DNA of 64,000 nt from Moraxella sp. FZFQ2102 (GTDB lineage Bacteria; Pseudomonadota; Gammaproteobacteria; Pseudomonadales; Moraxellaceae). The stretch lies in the NCBI RefSeq assembly GCF_024137865.1, contig NZ_CP099960.1, forward strand, positions 434,001 to 498,000. Direction: 5' to 3'. Positions 47,585-56,150 of this stretch are shown here, piece after piece; the first letter of the stretch is position 1, and each line of letters starts with the position of its first letter. The notes under the pieces are model-generated. The model worked only from the letters and a program-made list of their open reading frames with translations, was not told the DNA's origin and did no database searches. The translations under genes and the position numbers were made by a program.

Positions 47585-47678
47585 GCGTGAATTTATTCAT
47601 ATCACCGTTAAATTCATTCATTGTAAACCAAAATCACACCCAAAAATTTTATGAATTTTCAATCAGTCTTCACCCAAT

Positions 47679-47710
47679 AAAAAATCCCAAGCGCACACTT
47701 GGGATTTTTT
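47679..47710. terminator. Bidirectional terminator between nnr and the binding-protein gene
   Basis: AAAAAATCCCAAG / CTTGGGATTTTTT 13-bp stem, 6-nt loop. Confidence 0.9.
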
Positions 47711-47726
47711 ATCATGAACAAAAAGC

Positions 47727-48731
47727 TTATTCTTGCACCGTAGTAGCACGCTCAAGCACCGCTGCAGGTAGCTCAATGCCTTGTTCAGCTGCGTGTTTTT
47801 TATTCACGACCAAATCCAGCTTTTGTGGGATAAATACAGGAATATCCGCAGGCTTTTCACCTTTAAAGATGCGCGCGATGATTTTGCCTGATTCCTTACC
47901 CAAATCGGTATAGTTCACGCCCAATGCCGCAACCGCACCACGCTCGACCGCTTCGGTGTTTGATGCGATCAATGGGATTTTGTTATCTTTGGCGACTTGA
48001 TAGATGCTTTCATAAGCATTGACCACCAAGTTATCCGTAGAAGTGTAGAAGACATCGACTTTACCGACTAAGCTGTTTGCCGCTTGGGTGATGTCGGTTG
48101 ATTTTGACGCGGTGGCTTCGACGACATTAATGCCAAGTGGTGCTAATTTTTCTTTTAAGGCTTTTAGCACGACGGTTGAGTTCACTTCACCTGGATTATA
48201 CACAAAGCCGACATTTTTCACGCTTGGTACAAGCTCGCGAATCAGCTCAATCTGCGGCTCAAATGGCAGCACATCCGACGCGCCTGTGACATTATTGCCT
48301 GATTTTTCTAGGCTTGCCACAAGCTTGGCTTCTACAGGATCAGTCACCGCCGAAAAGACGATCGGTAGCTCAGTGGTCGCTGCCGCCAAAGCCTGCGCTG
48401 ACGGTGTCGCGATCGCCAGTACCGCATCTGGATTATCCGAAACAAACTGCTTAGCAATCTGCCCTGCCGTACCCATATTGCCCTGCGCTGATTGGAAATT
48501 CACCGTCAGATTCTCGCCCTCTTTATAGCCTTCTGCTGCCAGTGCTTCGATCACACCTAGGCGCGCCGCGTCCAGTGCTGGATGCTCTACGATGGCGGTG
48601 ATGGCAAGGGTTTTGGTGTCGGTAGCACCCGATGCAGCGGCTTGCTCCAGGGCTTTTTCACCGCCACACGCACTCAGTGCTAGCGTCGCAACGCTTGCCC
48701 ATAGGACTTTTTTTAGAAAATTGGTTTTCAT
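47727..48731 (-). CDS. ABC-type substrate-binding lipoprotein (PF04392-like), paralogue 1
   Basis: 334 residues. Lipobox LSACGG. The mature domain begins TLAITAIVEHPALDAARLGVIEAL and has GENLTVNFQSAQGNMGTAGQIAKQF, NVGFVYNPGEVNS and RGAVAALGVNYTDLG, the pattern of the TrpX/PF04392 family (some members bind aromatic amino acids). Start 48731 follows GTGAG; the frame is open further upstream without a ribosome site. No permease or ATPase gene lies on either side, so its transporter is elsewhere or absent. Confidence 0.88.
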   Translation of the reverse strand: MKTNFLKKVLWASVATLALSACGGEKALEQAAASGATDTKTLAITAIVEHPALDAARLGVIEALAAEGYKEGENLTVNFQSAQGNMGTAGQIAKQFVSDNPDAVLAIATPSAQALAAATTELPIVFSAVTDPVEAKLVASLEKSGNNVTGASDVLPFEPQIELIRELVPSVKNVGFVYNPGEVNSTVVLKALKEKLAPLGINVVEATASKSTDITQAANSLVGKVDVFYTSTDNLVVNAYESIYQVAKDNKIPLIASNTEAVERGAVAALGVNYTDLGKESGKIIARIFKGEKPADIPVFIPQKLDLVVNKKHAAEQGIELPAAVLERATTVQE

Positions 48732-48830
48732 AATAAACTCACAAATACAGCTGAAAATTTGCGAAATTTTAGCAAATTTTATAAGTATAGATAAATAGTA
48801 TTTTAATGCCAAATTAGCCTAAGCCCAAGC

Positions 48831-49889
48831 TTATTTCTGTGGCTGGCGTGGTGGCGTGGTATCGACATTGATGCTGTCGCCTAAGGTGGTCAAATCCACA
48901 GTCACGCCTTGCTCGGCAGCGTGTTTTGGACTGATAAACAGCGTCAAAGTATTCATCACTTCTGGAGTGATTTCGCTTGGTTTTTTACCATCTAAGACCT
49001 GTGCGACCAATTTGGCGGTGGTCAAGCCAAAGTCATAATCACTCACGCCCAAAGCAGCGGTCGCACCACGACGCACCGAAAACTCATCCGATGTGATCAC
49101 AGGCACTTTGATTTCGTTGGCAGCTTGTACCATCGCTTCCATCGCAGATGCGACGCCATTATCCAATGATGTGTATAGCAAATCCACTTTGCCTGCCAAT
49201 GAACGCGTGGCATCGCCGACATCGCTTGAGCGGTTAGCTGGGACTTCAACCAAGGTCATGCCATAATTTGGCAACAGCTTGGCAAGATTTTCTTTGACCA
49301 CAACAGAGTTGGCTTCACCTGGGCTATATACAAAGCCGATACGCTTGGCATCTGGTTTGACTTTTTGGAATAATTCAATCTGTGGCTCAAGTGGAAGCTG
49401 ACTTGATAGACCCGTGATGTTCTCTTGCGTGCCTTTGTTATTTTCATCGATCAATTTGGCAGCGACAGGGTCGGAGACGGCGGTATAAATCAGTGGAATG
49501 CTGGTCGTGGCAGCGGCAAGGCTTTGGGCGGTCGGTGTGGTGATGCCAACGATAGCATCAGGATTATCTGCGGCAAATTGTTTGGCGATTTGTCCTGCGG
49601 TCGCCATGTTGCCTTGGGCAGATTGGAAATTCACGGTCAAATTTTGACCATCTTTATAGCCCAAGCTTGCCAAGCCATCGATCACGCCTAAGCGGATATC
49701 ATCCAGTGATGGATGCTCAACGATGGCAGTAATTGCCACAGTTTTAGCGGGTTTGTCAGCGGTTTGTTGGGTGGTTTCTTTGGCGGTAGGTTCGGCAGAT
49801 TTGTTAGCAGGCTGACCACAAGCAACCAAAACTGCCATGCCAACCATCGCTGGCATCACTTGAGCAAATTTATTACGAGCTAGATTCAT
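48831..49889 (-). CDS. ABC-type substrate-binding lipoprotein (PF04392-like), paralogue 2
   Basis: 352 residues. Lipobox LVACGQ. A linker rich in Ala/Thr/Lys (about 25-55) is followed by VAITAIVEHPSLDDIRLGVIDGLASLGY and NLTVNFQSAQGNMATAGQIAKQFAADNPDA (family form), closely matching paralogue 1. Start 49889 is set by TTGGAGAAACTC. Upstream of paralogue 1 by 99 bp on the same strand; clearly a tandem duplication. Confidence 0.88.
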   Translation of the reverse strand: MNLARNKFAQVMPAMVGMAVLVACGQPANKSAEPTAKETTQQTADKPAKTVAITAIVEHPSLDDIRLGVIDGLASLGYKDGQNLTVNFQSAQGNMATAGQIAKQFAADNPDAIVGITTPTAQSLAAATTSIPLIYTAVSDPVAAKLIDENNKGTQENITGLSSQLPLEPQIELFQKVKPDAKRIGFVYSPGEANSVVVKENLAKLLPNYGMTLVEVPANRSSDVGDATRSLAGKVDLLYTSLDNGVASAMEAMVQAANEIKVPVITSDEFSVRRGATAALGVSDYDFGLTTAKLVAQVLDGKKPSEITPEVMNTLTLFISPKHAAEQGVTVDLTTLGDSINVDTTPPRQPQK

Positions 49890-49994
49890 GAGTTTCTCCA
49901 AATTCTAAAAAAGTTGATTGTATGGATTTTAAAAAGCTGTAAAGCATTCTGATTGTAACATAAATTTTAAAAAAGCAACACAACAGCAACCGAT

Positions 49995-50027
49995 AAAAAT
50001 CCCCAAAGCTGAATCACTTCGGGGATT
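49995..50027 (-). terminator. Intrinsic terminator after the 50097 lipoprotein gene
   Basis: Minus strand AATCCCCGAAG / CTTTGGGGATT stem, then TTTTT. Confidence 0.75.
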
Positions 50028-50096
50028 GGTTCTATCAATGCAGACTTAAGCAATCATCACGCAATTGCCATCAATAAGCTATATTAATAAGATATA

Positions 50097-51194
50097 TTAA
50101 TAAGTGTCATTAGTCTCAACGACAGTGATCTCACTGCTTGGCTTAGCGTCCGTCTTTGGCTGTGGTTTTGGTTCAGGCTTCGGATCAGACTTCGGCTCTG
50201 CTTTTGGTTGTGGTTTAGGCTCAGCTTTTGGTTCAGCCTTAGTGATGGTACGCGTCACACCATCATCGCTTGGCTTGGTTGCTGCTCTGGTGTCTGTCTT
50301 GGCAGGTGCTGGTGCAGGCTTAGCAGCCGGTTTGGCTGTTGATTTGTTTTCAGTTTTTGTCACTGGTTTGGCAGCGGTTTTGTTCTCTGCTTTGGCTTGT
50401 GGGCGCGGTGCAGGCTGTGATTTTTTCACTTCGGTGCGCTCTGTTTTTGGTGCGCTTGTGCTTGTCGTCGCACTGGTGCTGCTGCGAACAGGTGCGTTGG
50501 CTGTGGTGTCGGTCGTGACAGGGCTTGAAGTTGTACGGTCAATCACTTGTGGGCGCACAGCCACTGTCGGCGCGGTGATGGCAGCGCCTGTGGCAGCAGC
50601 GGTCGCTACATCAGCAAGACCGACAGTATTAGCGCTCGAGCCTGCCGCTGTCACCATCAAATCCGCCACCGCAACAAACAGCGGATGCTCTGGATTATCA
50701 AGCACCGCTTTATTATCCACGATATTATAAGTCACACCCTTGGCAACGATACGACCTGCGACCAGATCACCGCCTGCTGAGCGCAGTTCATTCACAAGGT
50801 CAATGCCAGAATCAGCAAGCAGGTTCTGCGCTGCTGCCAATGACTGCGCTGATGGCGTGATATAGATATCTGCGATACAGCCTGTATCAGTGTTGGCAAC
50901 GCTTTGAGCATCGAAACTCACCGTCGCAAGCTGATTACGAATCTTAGCTTCCATGTCCTGCATCTGCAGCTCTGATAGACCTGACAAACGAGAAAGCGAT
51001 GCGTCAAGCAGATTGGCTTGTACCGCATCTGTTAAGCGATTTTTAAGACTGAAATCATCACAAACTGCCGTGATCTGCGTCACCACAGGCTCAGCCACAG
51101 GCATCTCAGGCTCAGAGTTTTCCTTACTACATCCTGCCAATGCCAACAGCGCCACCGCAGAAAGGCTCATCAGTTTTAAAGGGGTATGCTTCAT
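50097..51194 (-). CDS. Lipoprotein with Lys/Pro/Ala-rich C-terminal half
   Basis: 365 residues. Lipobox LAGCSK. Residues about 35-200 form a folded-looking domain with two cysteines (ITAVCDDFSLKNRL, NTDTGCIADIYI), consistent with a disulfide. From about 205 the chain is low-complexity: Thr/Ser-rich, then KPAAKPAPAPAK and KAEPKPEPKPQ repeats, likely spanning the periplasm or peptidoglycan much as TonB-like linkers do. I do not recognise the N-terminal domain. A long antisense frame across the tail is a by-product of its biased composition. Confidence 0.8.
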   Translation of the reverse strand: MKHTPLKLMSLSAVALLALAGCSKENSEPEMPVAEPVVTQITAVCDDFSLKNRLTDAVQANLLDASLSRLSGLSELQMQDMEAKIRNQLATVSFDAQSVANTDTGCIADIYITPSAQSLAAAQNLLADSGIDLVNELRSAGGDLVAGRIVAKGVTYNIVDNKAVLDNPEHPLFVAVADLMVTAAGSSANTVGLADVATAAATGAAITAPTVAVRPQVIDRTTSSPVTTDTTANAPVRSSTSATTSTSAPKTERTEVKKSQPAPRPQAKAENKTAAKPVTKTENKSTAKPAAKPAPAPAKTDTRAATKPSDDGVTRTITKAEPKAEPKPQPKAEPKSDPKPEPKPQPKTDAKPSSEITVVETNDTY

Positions 51195-51384
51195 AAGTTG
51201 CTCTTATCTCTTTGTCAAATCAATCACCACCAAACCATCTATGATAAGCATCAATTCTCAATCGCAATTGTGCTATAATGTCGATATTTGGTGAAAATAA
51301 GGCATTATAGCACAGTTATCCGCATTCGCAGTGCCTTGACCACCGTTTGATACACTTATCCGTTTAATTTTTACAAACTTTAAC

Positions 51385-52176
51385 ATGACAAACGCCACCA
51401 CTGCCGCTACCGATCGTAATTTTGACCCCATTGCTGAACATTTTGCCAAAAAAGTCTATGGCGGACTAAAAGGTCGCATTCGCTTAGCGGTGCTTGAAAA
51501 TGACATCAGCCAAACCATCGCAGACTTACAACAAAAGCACCATCGCCCCCTAAAAATCCTAGATGTCGGTGCAGGACTTGCCCAAATCAGTCTAAGCTTA
51601 GCTACCGATCATCATGTCACCATCAATGACATTTCCGCCAATATGCTTGCTATGGCAAAACAGTCTGCCGATGCGCTTGGCGTAGGTGATAAAGTGCGAT
51701 TGATCACTTGTCCGTATCAGGCACTGCCGCAGTATCTTGGTGATGAGAAATTTGACTTAATCCTTTGCCATGCCTTGCTTGAATGGCTGGGTGAGCCAAG
51801 CGAAATTATGGCATTTTTTGATCAATATTTGGCGACCGATGGCGCGCTGTCGCTGTGTTTTTATAACCCTGCAAGCCTTATCTATCGCAATCTTGTGATG
51901 GGGAATTTTTATCAGCTTGACACCCCGCGACCTGCCGATGATAAGAGTCTGACACCCAATCACCCTGTTGCGCCTGAGACAGTAGAAACTTGGTTGTCTG
52001 AGCATGGTTATACCATCAATATCCGCTCAGGTATTCGCGTATTTTCTGATTATGCACCGCTTAAGCGCGGCGGGCTGAACAATCCTGATGATGTCGTGGC
52101 GATGGAACTGCGCTACTCACGGATGATGCCGTTTCGCCTGATGGGTCGTTATCTGCATATGATGGCGGTGAAATGA
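51385..52176 (+). CDS. cmoM: tRNA 5-carboxymethoxyuridine methyltransferase
   Basis: 263 residues, class I SAM-dependent methyltransferase. The start DRNFDPIAEHFAKKVYGGLKGRIRLAVL matches CmoM (former SmtA). The SAM loop is ILDVGAGLAQISL; later LILCHALLEWLGEP, LSLCFYNPASLIYRNLVMGNF and LELRYSR-like (MELRYSRMMPF) also agree. It methylates cmo5U34 to mcmo5U in tRNAs. The stop overlaps the next start as ATGA. Confidence 0.9.
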   Translation: MTNATTAATDRNFDPIAEHFAKKVYGGLKGRIRLAVLENDISQTIADLQQKHHRPLKILDVGAGLAQISLSLATDHHVTINDISANMLAMAKQSADALGVGDKVRLITCPYQALPQYLGDEKFDLILCHALLEWLGEPSEIMAFFDQYLATDGALSLCFYNPASLIYRNLVMGNFYQLDTPRPADDKSLTPNHPVAPETVETWLSEHGYTINIRSGIRVFSDYAPLKRGGLNNPDDVVAMELRYSRMMPFRLMGRYLHMMAVK

Positions 52177-53060
52177 AGACAGAACAATCCACCCTACTTA
52201 TCGGCTCACTACAGGTCATCTTAGCAGGCATCTGCTGGGGGACATTGGGTATTTTTTCTACACAATTGGGTGATCTTGGCTTAACAAGCTTTCAGATCAC
52301 CACCTTAAGAATCGTGACTGCAGGCATGATAGTCTTGGTGCTATTGCCCAAGCTGTTCACCACCTTTGCCGCCATGCCCGCTAAGCAGTGGCTTGGTCTA
52401 ATTATCCAGTCACTGATCGGTGTGCTTGGCATGACTTTGTGCTATTTTTATGCTGTCGGTCAAGTGGGTGTGAGTATGGCGGTGGCACTACTTTATACCG
52501 CACCTGTGTTCAGCCTTGTACTTGCGCGCGTCATTCTCGGTGAGCGCATCACTGCCAAATCCGCCCTGCTTGCCATCATCGCGGTGATCGGCGTCGCATG
52601 CCTGATGGCAGGTGATAAATTCACCATCAATGCCGGTGTCGCGGTCGGCTTATTATCAGGCTTGTGCTATTCTTTGTATGGTATCTTGGGCAAAAAAGCG
52701 ATGGGCTTTAATCACTCAGCACAGATGGTGTTTTTTAGCTCGGTGGCGTTCAGTAGCCTAGCTTTGCTGTTTTTGCCACAGACCTTTACCACTTATCAAA
52801 CCGTACTGACACTGCCTGTGCAGACATGGGGGCTGGTATTGGGTTTAAGTTTGGTTGGGACGATTGCGCCATTTTTATTATATATGAGTGCACTACAAAA
52901 GCTGCCTGCGACCACCGCATCGGTCTTTACCATCGTTGAGCCTTTGACGGCGATTATTTTGGCGGTGTTTTTATTACATCAGCCGCTGTCGATGATGCAG
53001 CTGATTGGCGTAGTGCTGATTATTGGCGCGACACTGGCAAATGCACTTGGGCGAAAATAA
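52173..53060 (+). CDS. EamA (DMT) family transporter
   Basis: 295 residues, ten membrane segments in two EamA repeats. The first repeat is marked by GICWGTLGIFSTQL and the second by GLLSGLCYSLYGILGKKAM. It ends EPLTAIILAVFLLHQPLSMMQLIGVVLIIGATLAN in family form. Exports metabolites in known cases; the substrate is unknown. Translationally coupled to cmoM, though no functional link is obvious. Confidence 0.9.
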   Translation: MKTEQSTLLIGSLQVILAGICWGTLGIFSTQLGDLGLTSFQITTLRIVTAGMIVLVLLPKLFTTFAAMPAKQWLGLIIQSLIGVLGMTLCYFYAVGQVGVSMAVALLYTAPVFSLVLARVILGERITAKSALLAIIAVIGVACLMAGDKFTINAGVAVGLLSGLCYSLYGILGKKAMGFNHSAQMVFFSSVAFSSLALLFLPQTFTTYQTVLTLPVQTWGLVLGLSLVGTIAPFLLYMSALQKLPATTASVFTIVEPLTAIILAVFLLHQPLSMMQLIGVVLIIGATLANALGRK

Positions 53061-53074
53061 AACCATCGTCAGAC

Positions 53075-53114
53075 AAAATGGGTTTGGTATCCGATTTTAC
53101 CAAACCCATTTTTA
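53075..53114. terminator. Strong bidirectional terminator between eamA and rsmE
   Basis: AAAATGGGTTTGGTA / TACCAAACCCATTTT 15-bp perfect stem with an 8-nt loop. Confidence 0.92.
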
Positions 53115-53115
53115 T

Positions 53116-53847
53116 TCAATCAAGCCACCGCCCAAGCAAGGCATTGACCGCGCTTTCGGTACGCAGGATACGACTGCCGAGACTGGCTGCGCGCACACCA
53201 ACACTTGCCAAAAGCTCAATCTCATAAGGCACAAATCCCCCTTCAGCACCTACGATCAGCACCTTGGGCAGTCCATCTTGGCACGCCTGCCCAAAGCTGG
53301 CATCCGCATACGGATGGGCGACGATGGCGGTATTCTCACCGATGATACTTGGCAGCTCATCCTGCACAAAGGGCTTGAACCGCTTGGCAATCGTCACTTT
53401 TGGCAGTACAGTATCCACACCCTGCTGCAAGCCTTCGAGCAAATATTCATCCATGCGTGCAAGCAGTGGCGAACCCCAGTATGATTTATCCGTGCGTACA
53501 CTGTTTAGCAAAATGATATGATTCACCCCCATTGCTGTCATATCCATCATCAAGCGGCGCAGCACCTTTGGACGCGGTAAAGCCAAAATCAGCGTCAAAT
53601 CAAGCTTCGGCGGTGGCGGTGTATCTAGGCGCACTTCTGCCAAGACCACCCCATCATCACACATATCTACAATCTTTGCCACACCAAGCTGACCGCCGAT
53701 TTCACCGACTTTCAGCGTATCACCGACGCCTGCACCCAGCACAATTTGAATATGTCGAATCACCGAAGAATCTGTGATAACTACTTGATTGCCAGATGAT
53801 TTCTCAGAACTCACCCAAGCAGATGATGGAAATAAAATCACATTCAT
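53116..53847 (-). CDS. rsmE: 16S rRNA m3U1498 methyltransferase
   Basis: 243 residues, SPOUT-fold enzyme. N-terminal PUA-like part, then the knotted SAM site: LIVGAEGGFVPYEIELLASVGVRAASLGSRILRTESAV (GxEGGF and LGxRILRxETA motifs). In the second motif the usual Glu-Thr-Ala reads Glu-Ser-Ala. Begins 15 bp after waaA on the same strand. Confidence 0.93.
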   Translation of the reverse strand: MNVILFPSSAWVSSEKSSGNQVVITDSSVIRHIQIVLGAGVGDTLKVGEIGGQLGVAKIVDMCDDGVVLAEVRLDTPPPPKLDLTLILALPRPKVLRRLMMDMTAMGVNHIILLNSVRTDKSYWGSPLLARMDEYLLEGLQQGVDTVLPKVTIAKRFKPFVQDELPSIIGENTAIVAHPYADASFGQACQDGLPKVLIVGAEGGFVPYEIELLASVGVRAASLGSRILRTESAVNALLGRWLD

Positions 53848-53862
53848 GCCACACTTTCCTTA

Positions 53863-55215
53863 TCACATTTTCTTGTCATGAGCGCGATCAATCACCGATA
53901 AAATCATCTGAAATTGCTCAGTGACGGTTTGCTGCTTTTTTGCGACCAATTTCACCCCTTGCTCGCCCGACCAGTGATAGACATAGGCTTGCGTGATGCC
54001 TTCAGAGAGCGCTTCGGCAAGATTATCGCCATCGGCTGAAATCTGTGCCAGTGCGCCGACTTTTTTTAGATCTTTTACCAATTCTTTACAATTATCATCA
54101 AAGCTACCCATAATCACAGGCGTGCCAAGGCTGATGGCTTCGATCGGATTGTGCCCACCGACAGGCACAAATGAACCGCCCACCACCGCATAATCGGCTA
54201 TCTTGTACCACACAAGCAGCTCACCCATGCTGTCTGCCAAATAGACTTGCGTATCTGCGCTAATCGCTTGTTGTGCTGAGCGCCTAGCGGTGATTAGCCC
54301 CGATTGCTTGCACAAATCAGCAACCACATCAAATCGTTCAGGATGGCGCGGCACAAGAATTAATAGCGGATTGGCTTTGTCTTTGGATAATTGTTGTAAT
54401 TTATCAATGACAAGTCGATGTGCATCCAGCGCAAGCGACTCTTCACCATCGTGCGTGCTTGCCATTACCCACACCGCACGCCTGCCTGCGTGATGGATTT
54501 GTGCAGTGATGTCAGTGGCAAGCTGTTCTTGGACATCGGTTAATTGTGCTGTACTTGCCCATTTGAGCGATGCCATCACTATAAGCTGATCATCGCTTGC
54601 GCCAAGCTCACCAAATCGCTTGGCATATACCACATCTTGGGCGATGATTTTATCCAAATTTGCCATCATACTTTGGCTGACCGCGCGGATTTTGGCATAG
54701 CCTTGATAGGATTTATCACTCAGGCGCGCATTGATCATCAGGCTTGGGATGCCACGACTTTTACAAGCATATAAGGTATTCGCCCACAGCTCAGTCTCAA
54801 TGAACAGCACCGCACACGGACGCACATGATCCAAGAATCTTGTGACCACCGCGGTTGTATCCACTGGCACAAAGCTATGCGCCACTTGCCCTGCCACGAT
54901 CTGATCAGCGAATAATTTCGCTGCTCGCTCAAAGCCTGTCTGCGTGGTACTGCTAATCCACAGCCCAAAGCCTGCTTCAAGCAGCTTACACAGCAGTGAA
55001 TACGCCGTGTTCAGCTCACCCAATGACACCGCATGACACCAAATCACGCCGCGATCGCCCGTTGGCACAGCCGAATACTGCTCACCAAATCGTTCGGCAA
55101 GTTCACGCTTGAGCGTCGGGCGGTGTTTGGATTTTTTGATCACCAGTTGCCGATAAATCGGTGCAAGCAGGCGCGTGGCAAGGCGGTAATATAAAGGCGG
55201 ACGAGTGGCTGTCAT
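53863..55215 (-). CDS. waaA: 3-deoxy-D-manno-octulosonic acid transferase
   Basis: 450 residues. Adds Kdo to lipid A precursors at the inner membrane. GVIWCHAVSLGELNTAYSL, WISSTTQTGFERA, HPIEAISLGTPVIMG-like (GGHNPIEAISLGTPVIMG) and FIETELWANTLYACKSRGIP are conserved. The N-terminal membrane anchor is weakly hydrophobic (YYRLATRLLAPIY). About 25 residues longer than E. coli WaaA. Forms an operon with rsmE. Confidence 0.94.
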   Translation of the reverse strand: MTATRPPLYYRLATRLLAPIYRQLVIKKSKHRPTLKRELAERFGEQYSAVPTGDRGVIWCHAVSLGELNTAYSLLCKLLEAGFGLWISSTTQTGFERAAKLFADQIVAGQVAHSFVPVDTTAVVTRFLDHVRPCAVLFIETELWANTLYACKSRGIPSLMINARLSDKSYQGYAKIRAVSQSMMANLDKIIAQDVVYAKRFGELGASDDQLIVMASLKWASTAQLTDVQEQLATDITAQIHHAGRRAVWVMASTHDGEESLALDAHRLVIDKLQQLSKDKANPLLILVPRHPERFDVVADLCKQSGLITARRSAQQAISADTQVYLADSMGELLVWYKIADYAVVGGSFVPVGGHNPIEAISLGTPVIMGSFDDNCKELVKDLKKVGALAQISADGDNLAEALSEGITQAYVYHWSGEQGVKLVAKKQQTVTEQFQMILSVIDRAHDKKM

Positions 55216-55274
55216 GGATGATGGATTGTATAAAAATTTGCCCTATTTTACCATTTTTGCCTTTTTATGGCGAT

Positions 55275-55304
55275 AAAAAAGACAGGCGTTAAACCTGTCT
55301 TTTT
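55275..55304 (-). terminator. Intrinsic terminator after the DUF805 gene
   Basis: AAAAAGACAGG / CCTGTCTTTTT stem. Confidence 0.8.
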
Positions 55305-55317
55305 GGCAAAATACTTA

Positions 55318-56022
55318 TCAGCGCTCGGCGGCTTTTGGGTCAGCGCCAAAGCGATTCTCACCGCGCGTGCCTTCGGTGCACAAAAGGATCAGTAGCCAAA
55401 TCCCGCCAATCAGCGGAATCAGTGACACCAAATAAAACCAGCCCGATTTATCAATATCATGCAAACGACGCACAGTGATTGATAACATAGGAATAATCAG
55501 CGCCAAATAAATCAATGACGCCACCACCATCAAAAAATAAGTCAAATATTCTGAGATCAGGAAAGTTAGATTTACCACCATTGAGACAATAATACTTAAG
55601 ATAAAATACACCAACATCGAACCCCAGTATTCTTTACGGCGAGCACGACCTTCAAAATTGGCATAGTTCTTGGTCACTGCCAAAACCGCAAAATCAATAA
55701 ATGTCGATGGCGTGTCATTTTGCTTCACTTTCATTAAGCTGTTATTAATATCAGCGGTGAATTTATTGAATGATTGACCGACTTTATTGCCGATATCATC
55801 CAAAGTCTGTGCAGTGTTACTGGCTTGCGGTGCGGCAAAAACATCTGGATAAATCTCAATCGCGCGCTGCGCATCATCGACATCAAAGTCCACATCTTGC
55901 CCAACTTTTGGCAAGCTTTGACCGCGCCATTGATTAGCAGCAAACATATAACGCACGCCATCTTCGCTCAAGATCAAGCCGCCATCTTGCGCGACCGAAA
56001 AATCTAGAATTCTACCTTTCAT
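55318..56022 (-). CDS. DUF805 membrane protein with N-terminal small beta domain
   Basis: 234 residues. Residues 1-60 (MKGRILDFSVAQDGGLILSE...YMFAANQWRGQSLPKVGQDVDFDV) look like a cold-shock/OB-like beta-barrel module. A linker (about 65-105) leads to DUF805 (about 110-225): NFEGRARRKEYWGSML, four membrane segments, and SITVRRLHDIDKSGWFYLVSLIPLIGGIWLL (family form), ending GENRFGADP. Start 56022 follows GAGG. The function of DUF805 is unknown. Confidence 0.85.
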   Translation of the reverse strand: MKGRILDFSVAQDGGLILSEDGVRYMFAANQWRGQSLPKVGQDVDFDVDDAQRAIEIYPDVFAAPQASNTAQTLDDIGNKVGQSFNKFTADINNSLMKVKQNDTPSTFIDFAVLAVTKNYANFEGRARRKEYWGSMLVYFILSIIVSMVVNLTFLISEYLTYFLMVVASLIYLALIIPMLSITVRRLHDIDKSGWFYLVSLIPLIGGIWLLILLCTEGTRGENRFGADPKAAER

Positions 56023-56105
56023 ACACTGCCTCATTACTTAATTAAACCTTAATTTTTATTATAACAGTTACTCTAAATTTTAACAATATCACTTAATAAA
56101 AAGTA

Positions 56106-56137
56106 ATAAAAAAGACAGGCATCATACCCATCTTTTT
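56106..56137 (-). terminator. Probable terminator after pepN
   Basis: AAAAAAGA..GG / CC..TCTTTTTT stem with two central mismatches. Confidence 0.45.
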
Positions 56138-56150
56138 TATTCAAACCGCC

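Noticed and set aside
50104-50730. Open frame of 208 codons on the plus strand
   Set aside because: Antisense to the low-complexity lipoprotein tail; its Gly/Ser/Val-rich content is the shadow of Lys/Pro/Ala repeats.
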